From assembly GCF_018417635.1 (NCBI RefSeq), contig NZ_CP071007.1, positions 5,022,501 to 5,086,500 on the forward strand: DNA of 64,000 nucleotides, read 5' to 3'. The first letter of the stretch is position 1; each line of letters starts with the position of its first letter. The notes under the pieces were generated by a model. It was given only the letters and a program-made list of their open reading frames with translations, searched no databases and had not been told where the DNA came from. This stretch comes from Pseudomonas sp. SORT22 (GTDB taxonomy: Bacteria; Pseudomonadota; Gammaproteobacteria; Pseudomonadales; Pseudomonadaceae). The position numbers and the translations under genes were made by a program. Positions 24,400 through 35,654 of this stretch are shown here, piece by piece.

Positions 24400-26430
24400 T
24401 CAGACCCGGAACGCACCGATCAGACGCTTGAGTTCCAGCACCTGGGTCGACAGCTGGCGGCTGGCGTCCTCGGTCTGGTGCGCGCCCTGGGTGGTGTTTT
24501 CCGCCGCCCGGTTGATCTCGACGATGTTCTGGTCGATGTCATGGGCCACCGCCGTCTGCTGCTCCACTGCGGCGGCGATCTGCTGGTTCTGGTCGACGAT
24601 ACTGCCGATGGCGCCAAGGATGTTCTCCAGCGCCTGCTGCACCTGTTGCGACTCGCCGACGGTGCCCGAGGCCATCTGATGGCTGCTGTCCATGGCCTTG
24701 ACGGCAGCCCCTACCCCGCCTTGCAGGCGCGAGATCATCTGCTCGATCTCCTCGGTGGAGTGCTGGGTGCGCTTGGCCAGGGTCCGCACTTCATCGGCGA
24801 CCACGGCAAAGCCACGGCCCTGCTCACCCGCCCGGGCCGCTTCGATAGCAGCGTTGAGGGCCAGCAGGTTGGTCTGCTCGGCGATGCTCTTGATCACCTC
24901 CAGCACCCGGCTGATGGCCTTGCTGTCGCTGGCCAGCTGGTTGATCACCGCCACCGACTGGTCGATTTCGCCGGCCAGGCGGGCGATATTGCCCTGCTGA
25001 GTTTGCACCAGGCCGCGGCCGCTGACGGTTTCGCGGTTGACGCCGTGGGCGCTGCTGACTGCCGCCGCGGCGCTGCGCGCTACCTCCTGGGCGGTGGCCG
25101 ACATCTGGTTCATGGCCGTGGCCACCTGTTCGATCTGCCCACGCTGGCCGCTGACCGCCTGGTTGCTGCGCGCCGACACCGCGTGCACCTGCTCGGCCTG
25201 GCGCTCGACCTCGGCGACGGTGTGGCCGACCTGTTCGATCAGGTCATGAATGCGCCGCACGGTGCCGTTGAATAACTGGCCCAACTCGCCCAGCTCATCG
25301 CGGCTGCTGGCCTGGAAGTTCACCGTCATGTCACCGGCAGCGACCTTGTCCATCACCGCGCCGAGGCTTTTGAGGGTGTTGCGGGTCGAGGCGTAGAAGC
25401 CGCTGTAGAGGTAGACAATCAGCAGGAACACCGCGGCCAGCGCGCAGACCTGCAGGATCATGTGCGAGCGGTGTTCCGCCAGGCGTTGCTCGAGCTGGTG
25501 GCCGAGGAACTCGCCGACGGCGCTGTTGAGCGTGTAGGTCTGCTCGATCAAACCGCTGAACTGCTTGTAGAACCCCGGCCAGGGCGCGTCGAGGGTGTCG
25601 GCGACCACGACCTGCTCCTCGATCAGTTCACTGGCCTGCTTGAGCGACGCCTGGCTGCTGCTGGCCAGGCTGCCCAGCCGCGCTTGCGCGCCGGGCTCGA
25701 TAGCCAGCGCTTCATCCAGGCGGATAGCGTAGTCGGCGCCGAGTTTTTCCAGTTTCTGCAGCAGGTCATCGAAGCGTGCGCTGGACGCCGAATTGACAAA
25801 GCCCTGGCCCAGCGAATACGAGCCGATCGCCCGTCCCTCGCCGAGGGTCTGGGTCACCTGCGCAGTGACCGTGGTCATCAGTTCACTGAGCTGGCGAATC
25901 GCCGAGTCACTGTCCTGGCTGAGCCCGGCCTGGCTGGCAACCACTTTGCTGAGCACCTGGGCCTGGCCCAGCAGCTTGTCGAAAAACGCCACCTTGCTGG
26001 ACAGCGAAGACTCGCCCTGGGCCGCCTTGAGGGTCTCGAGCATCTCGCTGCGCTTGTCATCAAAAGCCTTGACCTGTGCTTCATCGCCGCTCATTGCCGC
26101 CAAGGCGGACAGGCGCCGCTGCACCTGTTGCTCGACGCCGGCTATCTGCGTCTCGAGATCCGCGGCCTTGCCCGATTGGCCGAGCACGGCATTGATCTGC
26201 ACCAGGTTGCCGAGGGCTTCCACCTCGCCGCGCAGGGCCAGGCTGCTGGCCAGCAACTCCAGGCTCTGCAGCTCGGTGCGGGTGGCGTGGAACTGCGCAT
26301 AGGAATCGCGGACCAGGTAATAGTTGGTCACCAGCATGGGCAGGAAAAACAGAATACTGATCAGGCTGAACTTCATCCCGAAGCTCAGTCGGTTCATCAA
26401 CGCGATGGCCGGATACAACAGGCTGTTCAC
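24400..26430 (-). CDS. Methyl-accepting chemotaxis protein with a large helical sensor domain
   Basis: A 676-residue transmembrane chemoreceptor. TM1 is near residues 18-36, a long helical periplasmic domain covers about 37-330 (size like the helical bimodular HBM domain), TM2 about 335-357, then a HAMP domain and the cytoplasmic signalling hairpin whose tip contains [19 protein letters not shown]. No PAS domain. I chose the GTG at 26430 ([11 protein letters not shown]) since GGAGG is 9 bp upstream; an ATG 11 codons later is an alternative. Ligand not predictable. No chemotaxis genes adjoin it. Confidence 0.88.
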   Translation of the reverse strand: MNSLLYPAIALMNRLSFGMKFSLISILFFLPMLVTNYYLVRDSYAQFHATRTELQSLELLASSLALRGEVEALGNLVQINAVLGQSGKAADLETQIAGVEQQVQRRLSALAAMSGDEAQVKAFDDKRSEMLETLKAAQGESSLSSKVAFFDKLLGQAQVLSKVVASQAGLSQDSDSAIRQLSELMTTVTAQVTQTLGEGRAIGSYSLGQGFVNSASSARFDDLLQKLEKLGADYAIRLDEALAIEPGAQARLGSLASSSQASLKQASELIEEQVVVADTLDAPWPGFYKQFSGLIEQTYTLNSAVGEFLGHQLEQRLAEHRSHMILQVCALAAVFLLIVYLYSGFYASTRNTLKSLGAVMDKVAAGDMTVNFQASSRDELGELGQLFNGTVRRIHDLIEQVGHTVAEVERQAEQVHAVSARSNQAVSGQRGQIEQVATAMNQMSATAQEVARSAAAAVSSAHGVNRETVSGRGLVQTQQGNIARLAGEIDQSVAVINQLASDSKAISRVLEVIKSIAEQTNLLALNAAIEAARAGEQGRGFAVVADEVRTLAKRTQHSTEEIEQMISRLQGGVGAAVKAMDSSHQMASGTVGESQQVQQALENILGAIGSIVDQNQQIAAAVEQQTAVAHDIDQNIVEINRAAENTTQGAHQTEDASRQLSTQVLELKRLIGAFRV

Positions 26431-26551
26431 AGGTGGCGCCCTCCGATTCTTATTGTTCTGCGCACAGTGGCACAAGGCCACTGAGTGTATTCAGCAGCAC
26501 CTGTATAGCGCATATCGGATCGGGGGTTTGTAACTTAAGGTTAACCGGCTG

Positions 26552-26574
26552 CGGAGCGACCAACGGCCGCTCCG
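26552..26574. terminator. Hairpin after ampE
   Basis: CGGAGCG (26552-26558) pairs with CGCTCCG (26568-26574) around 9 nt, just past the ampE stop. There is no T-run on the minus strand, so termination is only a possibility. Confidence 0.3.
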
Positions 26575-26583
26575 TCACGACTC

Positions 26584-27417
26584 TTAGCCAAGCACGGTCC
26601 ACAGGGCGAAACAGGCGTACCAGAGCACTGCCGAGCGCAGCAGCAACTCCCACAGGTTATCCAGCCCGAGCAGACCATCGGGGCCTGCCGACGTGCTGGC
26701 CGGCAAATCACCGGCTACACGGCCAACTGTGCTGATCAAGCCGGCGGCACTGATGTGCCAGTTGAGCAGTTCGTGCAGCATCACCCGGCTGACCGCGACG
26801 AAGTTGCCAACCAGGGCAAAACTCACGCCCAACACCCGGACCGGCGCCCAGTCAAAGGCGTGGCGCAGTTGCAAGGCATGCTCGCGCAACGCAGGGGTGC
26901 GCCCATGTTCGGCGGTCAGCGCCAATAGTCGATAGGCCAGGGCAGCCGCCGGGCCGAGCAGGAAGTACCAGAAAATCACCGCGAAAAAGCTCTGGTAGGC
27001 CTGCCACAACAGGTTGCCCTGCACCCGCTCCAGCAATGCCTGGGCATCGTCGGCGGTCAGGCCCAGGTCGCGCTCGGCGACATGCACCGCCGCTTGCTCG
27101 TCACCACGGCGCCAGGCATCGCGAAACGGTCCTTGCGCGGCCTTGATGTCGCCACGACCGAGGCTGTAGATCAGCACCAGCAAGTGCACCGGCAAGGCCA
27201 GCAAACCGTAGGCCACCGGCTCCAGCACGTGCAGCAGCAAGGCCAGCAGGCCCACCGGCAGCAACACCAGGATGCCCAACACCCACCAGGGGTGGCGTCT
27301 GCCGTCACGCTCCAGGCGCGCAAGCTCGGTGACGAAAAAACCGTCGCGTTGCAGGCGCTGGCGCAGGGCCGAGAACTTCTCGAACCACAGCACCAGCAAC
27401 AGCACCAGAAAACTCAT
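26584..27417 (-). CDS. ampE: AmpE inner-membrane protein
   Basis: A 277-residue membrane protein of the AmpE/CobD-like family, with four or five hydrophobic segments and the N-terminal pattern MSFLVLLLVLWFEKFSALR. It is linked to ampD in the peptidoglycan-recycling and beta-lactamase-signalling operon, though its own role is unclear. The start codon overlaps the ampD stop by 4 bp, so the two are translationally coupled. Confidence 0.92.
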   Translation of the reverse strand: MSFLVLLLVLWFEKFSALRQRLQRDGFFVTELARLERDGRRHPWWVLGILVLLPVGLLALLLHVLEPVAYGLLALPVHLLVLIYSLGRGDIKAAQGPFRDAWRRGDEQAAVHVAERDLGLTADDAQALLERVQGNLLWQAYQSFFAVIFWYFLLGPAAALAYRLLALTAEHGRTPALREHALQLRHAFDWAPVRVLGVSFALVGNFVAVSRVMLHELLNWHISAAGLISTVGRVAGDLPASTSAGPDGLLGLDNLWELLLRSAVLWYACFALWTVLG

Positions 27418-27980
27418 GGGTGTTCCTCCTTGTCCTTGAGGCCGGCGCGGTAGCGCGGCCAGTCAAATGCATCACCAGGGTCGGTCTTGCGTCCCGGGGC
27501 AATGTCGCTGTGGCCCTGAATCCGTTCAGTGCCAATGGCTGGCCAGGCAGCCTGGATCTGCCGGGTCAATGTTTGTAGCGCCTGATACTGGGCATCGGTG
27601 AAAGGCAATTCATCAGTGCCTTCAAGCTCGATACCGATGGAAAAGTCGTTGCATGCCTCACGCCCGTCGAAACAGGACACTCCGGCATGCCAGGCGCGGT
27701 CCAGACAAGAGACAAACTGAGTGACCTTGCCGTCACGTTCGATGAGAAAGTGCGCCGACACGCGCAGGTGCTGGATACCTTCGAAATACGGGTGTTCGCT
27801 GGCATCCAGGCGGTTCTGGAAAAATTCCTGGACCTTGCCGGTACCGAACTGTGCTGGCGGCAGGCTGATGTTGTGGATAACCAGCAGGGAGATGACTTCG
27901 CCCTCGGCGCGGGCATTGCAGTTGGGCGAGGGACAGTGGCAAACGCCGGCGAACCAGCCAGTAGCGCGGTCCAGTTGCAT
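27414..27980 (-). CDS. ampD: 1,6-anhydro-N-acetylmuramyl-L-alanine amidase
   Basis: Cytosolic zinc amidase that removes the peptide from anhydromuropeptides during wall recycling; its loss induces AmpC. The 188 residues contain the zinc ligands His36 (VIHNISLPP), His157 (GHSDIAPG) and Asp167 in RKTDPGD, and the family stretch CLDRAWHAGVSCFDGREACN. The ATG at 27980 (MQLDRATGWFAG) matches the usual N-terminus; the frame is open much further upstream, but that sequence is not AmpD-like. Overlaps ampE by 4 bp. Confidence 0.95.
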   Translation of the reverse strand: MQLDRATGWFAGVCHCPSPNCNARAEGEVISLLVIHNISLPPAQFGTGKVQEFFQNRLDASEHPYFEGIQHLRVSAHFLIERDGKVTQFVSCLDRAWHAGVSCFDGREACNDFSIGIELEGTDELPFTDAQYQALQTLTRQIQAAWPAIGTERIQGHSDIAPGRKTDPGDAFDWPRYRAGLKDKEEHP

Positions 27981-28059
27981 AGAAAATCCTGAGACACGGG
28001 GGCACTGGCTCAGTATGCCCCGTGGTGACGCGGGATGCATCGTTAAAACGCGCAGGAAA

Positions 28060-30258
28060 CTAGCGTGCCTGCGCCTGGCGTAACTGGCTGAGCACAGAGT
28101 CCAGGGCCCGGTCGAACAGCAGGGTGTCGTCCAGCTGGCGCACATGCCCGCGGCGCAAGGCCACGGCCAGGGCCATGCGCGACCATTCGCGGACCTTGAG
28201 GCCGGTACGGTTGACGAAGATGAAACGGTCGGTGCTGTCGATCTGGGCAATCAGCTTGCAGCGCTGCACCTCGTCTTCATCGAGCAGCTCGACCCAGGCA
28301 CCGATGCGCAGGCGCTCGACCTGCAGCAATGCCGGGTCGTCATCGGCCAGGCGTACCTGGGCTGCTTGCGGCTCGCCGGCCTCAGGCGCGCGCAGGACGA
28401 TTTCATCAAGCACCAGCACCCGCTCGCTGACGTCGTTGGGCACCACCCGCCCACCGACCACCGGCGTATCGAACATTTGCACATGGAGAATTTCAAGCTG
28501 GGCAAAGAATTCGCTGGTGGCAAACGGATCGAACGCGGCGCTGGCCAGGCCATCGCGCAAGGCCTTGAGCAGGCCCGGCACCAGCTCCAGCAGGCGCAGG
28601 CGCGCTACGTCTTCAGTGTGCGGTTGCACGCTCCAGATCAGCTCATCCATGGTCTCCAGGGCTTCGAGCCACTGGCTGGAGGTGTCGCCATGCTTGAGGC
28701 AGGCCAGCAACAGCACCTGGCTCCAGGCCTCTTCAAGCAAGCGCACAACCACCCGCGGCAGCGAGCGGCCGAGCAGGCGCCGGTTGAGCTCCTGCTGCAC
28801 CCGCTGACGGGCCAAGGCGGTACGTGCGCGGCCTTCTTCAGCGTCGCGGGTGCGTTGTTCGAGCAGCTCATTGCGACGTCGCTCATCACTGCTGAAGGCG
28901 AGAAATTCGGCGAGCAGTTCGGAAAATATCGCCGGGTCGTCGACAAAGTCGCTGAGCAGGCGCTGGACGATTTTTTCTACCCGCAGGTACAGGCTGTCGC
29001 GCTGGCAATCATCGCTGGCGCCCCAGCCCATGGCCGCCGTGGCGATTTCGTTGAGCAGGCGCCGGGCCGGATGGCTGCTGCGGCTGAAAAAACTCTTGTC
29101 GAGGACCGCGACCTTGAGCATCGGGATTTGCATGCGGCCGATCAGGGCGCGCAGTGAACGCGGCAGGTTGCGATCGGCGAGGATGAACTCGAAGAGCATG
29201 GCGATCAGGTTGATGACATCTTCGTCGACCACCTCGATCTTGCGGTAGGTGCCGCTCTTTACGCTGACCCGGGTCAGCAACTGTTCAAGCTGCTGGTGCA
29301 GGTCGAAGTCATCGGTCTGCGCTGTCGGCGGCACGTAATGCTGCAGGTGCGAAAGCAGGCGCAACAGGTCACGGGTGCTGATCGCCTGGACCTGCTCACA
29401 GGCCTCCAGGCGCGGGGCAACTCGCCCGCGCACCGGCGACAGCAGCGCCTGCAACGAGGCAAATACCGCCTGGCCGTTGGCATCCAGCGGATCACTGGGC
29501 GATTGCTGGTCGGTTGTGCTGGCCGCAGCCTCGCGCTCAGCCGGCGGGCGGTCCTGGGCGCGGCGTCGCGGCACGGCCTTGAGTTCGGGCAACACGCCGG
29601 TGGCAATCAGCAACTGGTTGGCCTCGCCGTACAACTGGTCGGCATCGTGCAGCACATAGCGCTCAAACAATTTGAGGATGATCAGCTTGACCTTGATGCC
29701 CACGCCCAGGCTGCGCCCGGCGCGCAAAAAATAATCGCACAGCATCGCCGGGCCCAGCGGGTTGCGCGGATCGTCCAGGGCCTGGCCGACCAGGGCGCTG
29801 AAGCGCAAGGTCAACTGGTTGAGGGCGATACCGTCGCGGGCCAGCACCCGCGCGACCATGGCATCCAGGGCCACGGTACGTTCCAGCTCGTCATTGGCCA
29901 CCAGCGCCAGGCGGTCGTAGCCATGGCTGTGCAGGGCCGGCAGGGCCTCGGGCTGGCCGATCTGCACGAACGCTTCATAGAAATGGTCGAGGTAACCGCG
30001 CTCGATGTTCTTGCGCTTGAGGCGCAGGTCGCGCATGGCTTCGAAAAGGATGTTCTGTTCAACGTTGCTCGCGGCCTTGTCGGCCATCTCGAACAGGGTG
30101 TCGTCGGCGTTGTCGAACAACGCCTGCAGGCCCTGGCGCAGTTGCAGCGCGGCCTTGTCACGTACCTGCAGAAGCACCACCGGCAGACGAGCGAGGGGCG
30201 CTGTGTGCGCCTGATCGGTGATGGCCTTGATCGGCACCACCTTCCCGTCGTTGTGCAT
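28060..30258 (-). CDS. DUF1631 family protein
   Basis: A 732-residue cytosolic protein of unknown function, helix-rich, with the DUF1631 features at both ends: RKNIERGYLDHFYEAFVQIG early and a C-terminal domain with GAWVELLDEDEVQRCKLIAQ, IFVNRTGLKVREWSR and LFDRALDSVL. A charged low-complexity segment with RRRAQDRPPAEREAAASTT lies near 225-245. It sits between nadC and ampD, the same order as in P. aeruginosa. The C-terminal small domain resembles a nucleotide-sensing fold found in c-di-GMP proteins, which is only a guess. Confidence 0.85.
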   Translation of the reverse strand: MHNDGKVVPIKAITDQAHTAPLARLPVVLLQVRDKAALQLRQGLQALFDNADDTLFEMADKAASNVEQNILFEAMRDLRLKRKNIERGYLDHFYEAFVQIGQPEALPALHSHGYDRLALVANDELERTVALDAMVARVLARDGIALNQLTLRFSALVGQALDDPRNPLGPAMLCDYFLRAGRSLGVGIKVKLIILKLFERYVLHDADQLYGEANQLLIATGVLPELKAVPRRRAQDRPPAEREAAASTTDQQSPSDPLDANGQAVFASLQALLSPVRGRVAPRLEACEQVQAISTRDLLRLLSHLQHYVPPTAQTDDFDLHQQLEQLLTRVSVKSGTYRKIEVVDEDVINLIAMLFEFILADRNLPRSLRALIGRMQIPMLKVAVLDKSFFSRSSHPARRLLNEIATAAMGWGASDDCQRDSLYLRVEKIVQRLLSDFVDDPAIFSELLAEFLAFSSDERRRNELLEQRTRDAEEGRARTALARQRVQQELNRRLLGRSLPRVVVRLLEEAWSQVLLLACLKHGDTSSQWLEALETMDELIWSVQPHTEDVARLRLLELVPGLLKALRDGLASAAFDPFATSEFFAQLEILHVQMFDTPVVGGRVVPNDVSERVLVLDEIVLRAPEAGEPQAAQVRLADDDPALLQVERLRIGAWVELLDEDEVQRCKLIAQIDSTDRFIFVNRTGLKVREWSRMALAVALRRGHVRQLDDTLLFDRALDSVLSQLRQAQAR

Positions 30259-30414
30259 CCTGGTCTCCTTGCAGGTTCGATTTTGAGCTTTTTAGCGGTC
30301 GTCAAAGCTATGACGCCAAATACAAGGCGCATTATCGAGTAAAAACCTCCTGCTCGCCAGTGCGCACATGCCGCTGCTGATAGACCGGTGCCCGGACAAA
30401 AAGCTCAGTTGGCC

Positions 30415-30435
30415 TGACCAAAGGTCAAGCTTTGG
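30415..30435. repeat. Nested palindromes upstream of nadC
   Basis: TGACC-AAA-GGTCA (30415-30427) and CCAAAG-N6-CTTTGG (30418-30435) overlap in the 253-bp interval between the divergent DUF1631 and nadC genes. They are candidate operators; no NAD-responsive regulator gene is in the window. Confidence 0.35.
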
Positions 30436-30477
30436 CCGCCACTACAGTGTTTGCTGCAAGCGCGGGCTGCCCTGCCC

Positions 30478-30483
30478 TATAAT
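30478..30483 (+). promoter_or_regulatory. -10 element of nadC
   Basis: TATAAT is present 29 bp before the nadC start. No convincing -35 element is found at 16-18 bp, so the promoter may be extended or activator-dependent. Confidence 0.4.
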
Positions 30484-30511
30484 CGCCAGCACTTAGCTTG
30501 TGGAGCCCGCC

Positions 30512-31360
30512 ATGCCGAATTTACGCCTCGCCGACCTGACCGCCGAAATCGAAGCCAACGTGCGCCGTGCGTTGCTTGAAGACATCGGCAGTGGCGACAT
30601 CACCGCCCAGTTGATCCCGGCCGAGCGCCTGGCCAAGGCCACCATCATTACCCGCGATGACTGCGTGATTGCCGGCACGGCCTGGGTCGACGCGGTGTTC
30701 CGCCAACTCGACCCACGGGTTGCGGTGCACTGGCAGGTCGCTGATGGCGAGCGCGCCAGCGCCAACCAGGTACTGTTCCACCTCGAAGGCCCGGCCCGAT
30801 CCTTGCTCAGTGGCGAGCGCTCGGCGCTTAACTTCCTGCAGATGCTCTCAGGCGTCGCCAGCCACGCGCAGTTCCTCGCCGACAAGGTCGCCGACACCCA
30901 GGTCAAACTGCTCGACACCCGCAAGACCCTGCCCGGCCTGCGCCTGGCGCAAAAGTACGCGGTCACCTGCGGCGGCTGCCATAACCACCGCATCGGCCTC
31001 TACGACGCCTTCCTGATCAAGGAAAACCACATCGCCGCCAGCGGTGGCATCGCCCAGGCGATCAGCGCCGCGCACCGCATTGCCCCGGGCAAGCCGGTAG
31101 AAATCGAGGTCGAAAGCCTGGATGAGCTCAAAGAAGCGCTGGAAGCGGGCGCCGACATCATCATGCTCGATGAACTGAGCCTGGACGACATGCGCGAAGC
31201 GGTGCGCCTGAATGCCGGCAAGGCCAAGCTGGAAGCCAGCGGCGGGGTGACGGAAAGCACCTTGCGGGTGATCGCTGAAACGGGTGTCGACTACATCTCC
31301 ATCGGAGCGATGACCAAGGATGTGAAGGCGGTGGACCTGTCCATGCGCCTGAGCCTCTGA
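30512..31360 (+). CDS. nadC: Nicotinate-nucleotide pyrophosphorylase (quinolinate phosphoribosyltransferase)
   Basis: Makes nicotinate mononucleotide from quinolinate and PRPP in de novo NAD synthesis. The 282-residue enzyme has the signature [19 protein letters not shown] and [12 protein letters not shown], with Arg, Lys and His of the active site, and [23 protein letters not shown] near the C-terminus. The ATG at 30512 follows TGGAG at good distance. Divergent from DUF1631 and converging on trxB through a shared terminator. Confidence 0.97.
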   Translation: MPNLRLADLTAEIEANVRRALLEDIGSGDITAQLIPAERLAKATIITRDDCVIAGTAWVDAVFRQLDPRVAVHWQVADGERASANQVLFHLEGPARSLLSGERSALNFLQMLSGVASHAQFLADKVADTQVKLLDTRKTLPGLRLAQKYAVTCGGCHNHRIGLYDAFLIKENHIAASGGIAQAISAAHRIAPGKPVEIEVESLDELKEALEAGADIIMLDELSLDDMREAVRLNAGKAKLEASGGVTESTLRVIAETGVDYISIGAMTKDVKAVDLSMRLSL

Positions 31361-31376
31361 GGCAGAATGCAGAGAC

Positions 31377-31406
31377 AAAAAAACCGGCCATCAGGCCGGT
31401 TTTTTT
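31377..31406. terminator. Bidirectional intrinsic terminator between nadC and trxB
   Basis: Seven A (31377-31383), CCGGCC (31384-31389), a 4-nt loop, GGCCGG (31394-31399), and seven T (31400-31406). The A- and T-runs make it effective from both strands, as expected between converging genes. Confidence 0.95.
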
Positions 31407-31423
31407 GTTCACCATCAAACCTG

Positions 31424-32521
<1,098 letters not shown>

Positions 32522-33121
32522 TTACAGGCTGGCAGCGTTTTCGGCCAGGTAGTCGGCAACGCCCTTGGCGTCGGCCTTCATGCCTTTCTGGCCCTTGCGC
32601 CAGCCGGCCGGGCAGACCTCACCGTGCTGTTCGGTGAACTGCAGGGCTTCGACCAGGCGGATCATCTCGTCGACTTCACGGCCCAGCGGCAGGTTGTTGA
32701 CCACCTGGTGCTGGACAACGCCTTGCTGGTCGATCAGGAACGAGGCACGCAGGGCCACGCCGTCATCGTGCTCGATACCGTAGGCACGGGTGATCTCGTG
32801 CTTGACGTCGGCGACCATGGTGAACTCGACCGCGCCGATACCGCCCTTCTCCACCGGCGTGCTGCGCCAGGCGTGGTGGGTGAACTGCGAGTCGATGGAA
32901 ACACCGACCACTTCCACACCCAGCTCGCGGAACTTGTCCATGCGGTTGTTGTGAGCAATGATTTCCGACGGGCAGACAAAGGTGAAGTCCAGCGGCCAGA
33001 AGAACAGCACGACGTACTTGCCGCGCAGGGAAGAAAGCTTGAAGCTGTCGACGATCGAACCGTCGCCCAACACTGCCGCCGCGTCGAAATCAGGGGCTTG
33101 CTTGTTGACCAGAATGCTCAT
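32522..33121 (-). CDS. 2-Cys peroxiredoxin (AhpC/Prx type)
   Basis: Thiol peroxidase of 199 residues that reduces H2O2 and organic peroxides. The peroxidatic Cys50 is in DFTFVCPSE and the resolving Cys170 in GEVCPAGW, the pattern of typical eukaryote-like 2-Cys peroxiredoxins. The thioredoxin reductase gene next door suggests a thioredoxin/Prx reducing chain, rather than an AhpF partner, which is not present in the window. It faces cysZ across a 271-bp interval with a small palindrome. Confidence 0.93.
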   Translation of the reverse strand: MSILVNKQAPDFDAAAVLGDGSIVDSFKLSSLRGKYVVLFFWPLDFTFVCPSEIIAHNNRMDKFRELGVEVVGVSIDSQFTHHAWRSTPVEKGGIGAVEFTMVADVKHEITRAYGIEHDDGVALRASFLIDQQGVVQHQVVNNLPLGREVDEMIRLVEALQFTEQHGEVCPAGWRKGQKGMKADAKGVADYLAENAASL

Positions 33122-33191
33122 GGAAACTCCTTGAAAGTCAGAATTCGAAGGCGTTGAAAAGATGTGCGCACTTTAGCGAGGTGGCAGAGAT

Positions 33192-33207
33192 TAAGGAAAT
33201 ATCCTTA
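33192..33207. repeat. Palindrome in the peroxiredoxin/cysZ interval
   Basis: TAAGGA-AATA-TCCTTA, 6-bp arms around 4 bp, about 70-85 bp upstream of the peroxiredoxin start. A candidate operator or RNA hairpin. It does not match the OxyR pattern. Confidence 0.35.
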
Positions 33208-33392
33208 GACAATCCACCTTATAGGCCGGCTCTATTCATCAGCAAAGGCGCGCGCGGTTTATCTATGAGCCCTGGCCGAAGATGCTGCCGAGGTTTTGTT
33301 ACAGCCCGTTTCTCGCTCTGCGCCGCGCTTTCGCCCGTCGCGCAAACTCGGTAAGGTCAGCGCGTTTGCCTTTACCCGGAGCCTTCCCTTAT

Positions 33393-34121
33393 ATGCAAGC
33401 CCCTGTCCTCTCTGGCCCACAGTACCTGCGTGAAGGGCTGAAACTGGTCCTGAGCCCGAGCCTGCGCCTGTTCGTGTTGCTGCCGCTGGCAGTCAACCTG
33501 CTGCTGTTCGTTGGCCTGATCTACCTGGCCGGCCACCAGTTCAGCCTCTGGGTCGACTCGCTGATGCCCAGCCTGCCGAGCTGGCTGAGCTTTCTCAACT
33601 ACGTGCTGTGGCCGCTGTTCGTGGTGCTGGTGGGGCTGATGGTGTTCTTCACCTTCACCATGCTGGCCAACATCATTGCCGCGCCGTTCAATGGTTTCCT
33701 GGCGGAAAAGGTCGAAGTGGTGGTGCGCGGTACCGATGACTTTCCGGCCTTCAGCTGGGCCGAACTCACCGCCATGGTGCCCCGTACCCTGGGCCGCGAA
33801 GCGCGCAAGCTGGGCTACTTCCTGCCACGGGCGATCGGTCTGTTCATCCTCTCGCTGATCCCGGTGGTGAACATCATCGCCGCGCCGCTGTGGCTGCTGT
33901 TCGGGATCTGGATGATGGCCATCCAGTACATCGACTACCCGGCCGACAACCACAAGATGAGCTGGCAGGACATGCTCGCCTGGCTGCGCGAAAAGCGCTG
34001 GCAGAGCCTGGGTTTTGGTGGCTCGGTGTACCTGGTGCTGCTGGTGCCGTTTCTCAACATCCTGATGATGCCGGCAGCAGTGGCTGGCGCCACGCTGTTC
34101 TGGGTCCGCGAGCGTACCTGA
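33393..34121 (+). CDS. cysZ: Sulfate transporter CysZ-like membrane protein
   Basis: A 242-residue inner-membrane protein with four helices and the CysZ signatures [10 protein letters not shown] and [12 protein letters not shown], then [31 protein letters not shown]. CysZ imports sulfate for cysteine synthesis. Sulfur-regulatory genes are not nearby. The start at 33393 has GGAG 12 bases away, rather far, so an alternative upstream start is possible. It converges on the BdlA-like gene through a 12-bp hairpin. Confidence 0.85.
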   Translation: MQAPVLSGPQYLREGLKLVLSPSLRLFVLLPLAVNLLLFVGLIYLAGHQFSLWVDSLMPSLPSWLSFLNYVLWPLFVVLVGLMVFFTFTMLANIIAAPFNGFLAEKVEVVVRGTDDFPAFSWAELTAMVPRTLGREARKLGYFLPRAIGLFILSLIPVVNIIAAPLWLLFGIWMMAIQYIDYPADNHKMSWQDMLAWLREKRWQSLGFGGSVYLVLLVPFLNILMMPAAVAGATLFWVRERT

Positions 34122-34127
34122 AGCAGC

Positions 34128-34153
34128 GCCGCGTAGCCGCCCGGCTACGCGGC
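34128..34153. terminator. Hairpin between cysZ and the chemoreceptor gene
   Basis: A perfect 12-bp stem (34128-34139 with 34142-34153) separated by two bases, six bases after the cysZ stop. The T-run is missing on both strands, so it may stop ribosomes and exonucleases more than RNA polymerase. Confidence 0.5.
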
Positions 34154-34160
34154 ACTACCA

Positions 34161-35477
34161 TCAGCTCGACAGCTGGTTGGAAAACTGCCCTACCGCGTTG
34201 ACCACCTTCTGTGCACCGTCCTGAATCTCGACGATCACCGTGCCGGTCTGCCCGGCCAGTGACAGGCCCTGCTCGGCCTGGCGCTTGCTGCTGTCGATGA
34301 TGTCCACCGCCGCCTTGGCCAGTTGTTCGTTCTGCTGCACCACCCGGGCGATTTCCTCGGTGGCGGTGCTGGTGCGCGAGGCCAGTTGCCGGACCTCGTC
34401 GGCGACCACGGCAAAGCCGCGGCCCTGCTCACCGGCACGTGCGGCCTCGATGGCGGCGTTGAGGGCCAGCAGGTTGGTCTGCCCGGCAATGTCGCTGATG
34501 GTCTTGATGATCGAGCCGATCACCTGCGACTGCTTGTCCAGCGCCTCGATGCCTTCGGCAGCCTCCTGCATGTAAGTTTCCAGGCCGCGCATGACGTCAA
34601 CGGTCTGGGTCACCACTTCGGTGGCCTTGCGCGCACAGGCGTCGGTTTCCAGCGAGGTGGTGTAGGCAATGTCGGCGGCCTGGGCCACGGCCGTTTCCTG
34701 GTTGACCTGATCGGTGATCACGGTGGCGAACTTGACCACTTTGTAGAGCACGTCGTGGGCATCGATGATCGGGTTGTAAGACGCCTCCAGCCACACCACG
34801 CGGCCATGGGCATCAATGCGCTTGAAGCGTTCGGCGACGAATTCACCACGGCGCAGCTTGTCCCAGAACGCGTGATAGCCCACCGAGTTGTACTCTTCCG
34901 GCTCGCAGAACAGACGGTGATGCTTGCCCACCACCTGGTCGAGCTTGTAGCCCATGGTCTGCAGGAAGCGCTCGTTGGCGGCCAGCACCTCACCGTTGAG
35001 GTTGAACTCGATCACCGCCGTGGAGCGCATCAGCGCCTTGATCAGGCTCTCGTGCTCGCGGGAGGTTTCGATGGTGCGGGTCAGGTCGCTGGAGTGCAGG
35101 GTGAAATACTTGATGCGCCCTTCGCTGTTTTTCACCGGCTGCAGGATCGAGCGCAGCCAGGCCTCTTCGCCATTGCCCCGCAGCAGGCGGAAAGCACCAT
35201 TGAGATGCTCGCTACGGGCAATGGCGTGCTTCATGCGCTGGTAAAAGTCGAGTTGCTTGACGTGCGCCGGGACGATTTCCTCGATGTTGCGGCCAATCAG
35301 TTGATGGCTGCTGTAGAGCATCTCTTTTTCGAAATTGCTGTTGACCGATTCGATGCGCCCCTGCGGATCGAGCTGCAGCACCAGCATCTCACTGTCGAGG
35401 CTGCACTTTACTTGCTCCACTGATTGCAGTTCTTCGCGCAGCCGGAGGATTTCTTGCTTGAGTTTGCTGTTGAACAT
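34161..35477 (-). CDS. Soluble PAS-PAS chemotaxis transducer (BdlA-like)
   Basis: A 438-residue protein without membrane helices: a short coiled coil, PAS1 (about 28-140), PAS2 (about 145-265) and a compact MCP domain (about 270-435), including [19 protein letters not shown]. The architecture and length match BdlA of P. aeruginosa (biofilm dispersion), and also Aer-like sensors; which of these roles it has here is not known. Haem or FAD residues in the PAS domains cannot be assigned with certainty. Confidence 0.8.
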   Translation of the reverse strand: MFNSKLKQEILRLREELQSVEQVKCSLDSEMLVLQLDPQGRIESVNSNFEKEMLYSSHQLIGRNIEEIVPAHVKQLDFYQRMKHAIARSEHLNGAFRLLRGNGEEAWLRSILQPVKNSEGRIKYFTLHSSDLTRTIETSREHESLIKALMRSTAVIEFNLNGEVLAANERFLQTMGYKLDQVVGKHHRLFCEPEEYNSVGYHAFWDKLRRGEFVAERFKRIDAHGRVVWLEASYNPIIDAHDVLYKVVKFATVITDQVNQETAVAQAADIAYTTSLETDACARKATEVVTQTVDVMRGLETYMQEAAEGIEALDKQSQVIGSIIKTISDIAGQTNLLALNAAIEAARAGEQGRGFAVVADEVRQLASRTSTATEEIARVVQQNEQLAKAAVDIIDSSKRQAEQGLSLAGQTGTVIVEIQDGAQKVVNAVGQFSNQLSS

Positions 35478-35592
35478 GACGCTCTCCCGGAGCGAAATCA
35501 GTCATTCGAATGCTTCTGCATCGGCTGGCGGACCTGCAATCTTGAGTCACTTGCTGGGAAATATTTGCGCACCTGTAATCGCCAGTAATCAG

Positions 35593-35621
35593 GCGTCATC
35601 GATCTGTCATTTTGCGGTCAT
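35593..35621 (+). promoter_or_regulatory. PHO box, three 7-bp units at 11-bp spacing
   Basis: GCGTCAT (35593-35599), CTGTCAT (35604-35610) and CGGTCAT (35615-35621) repeat every 11 bp, the hallmark of PhoB binding (CTGTCAT-N4-CTGTCAT). The downstream gene, a glycosyltransferase, starts 34 bp after the last unit. This makes phosphate-starvation induction likely. Confidence 0.8.
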
Positions 35622-35654
35622 AGAGCGGCAATCGGCACGGTCGAAACTGGCTTC

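Noticed and set aside
23296..25275. 659-codon open frame spanning fabV and the chemoreceptor gene
   Set aside because: Crosses the ends of two real genes on the other strand.
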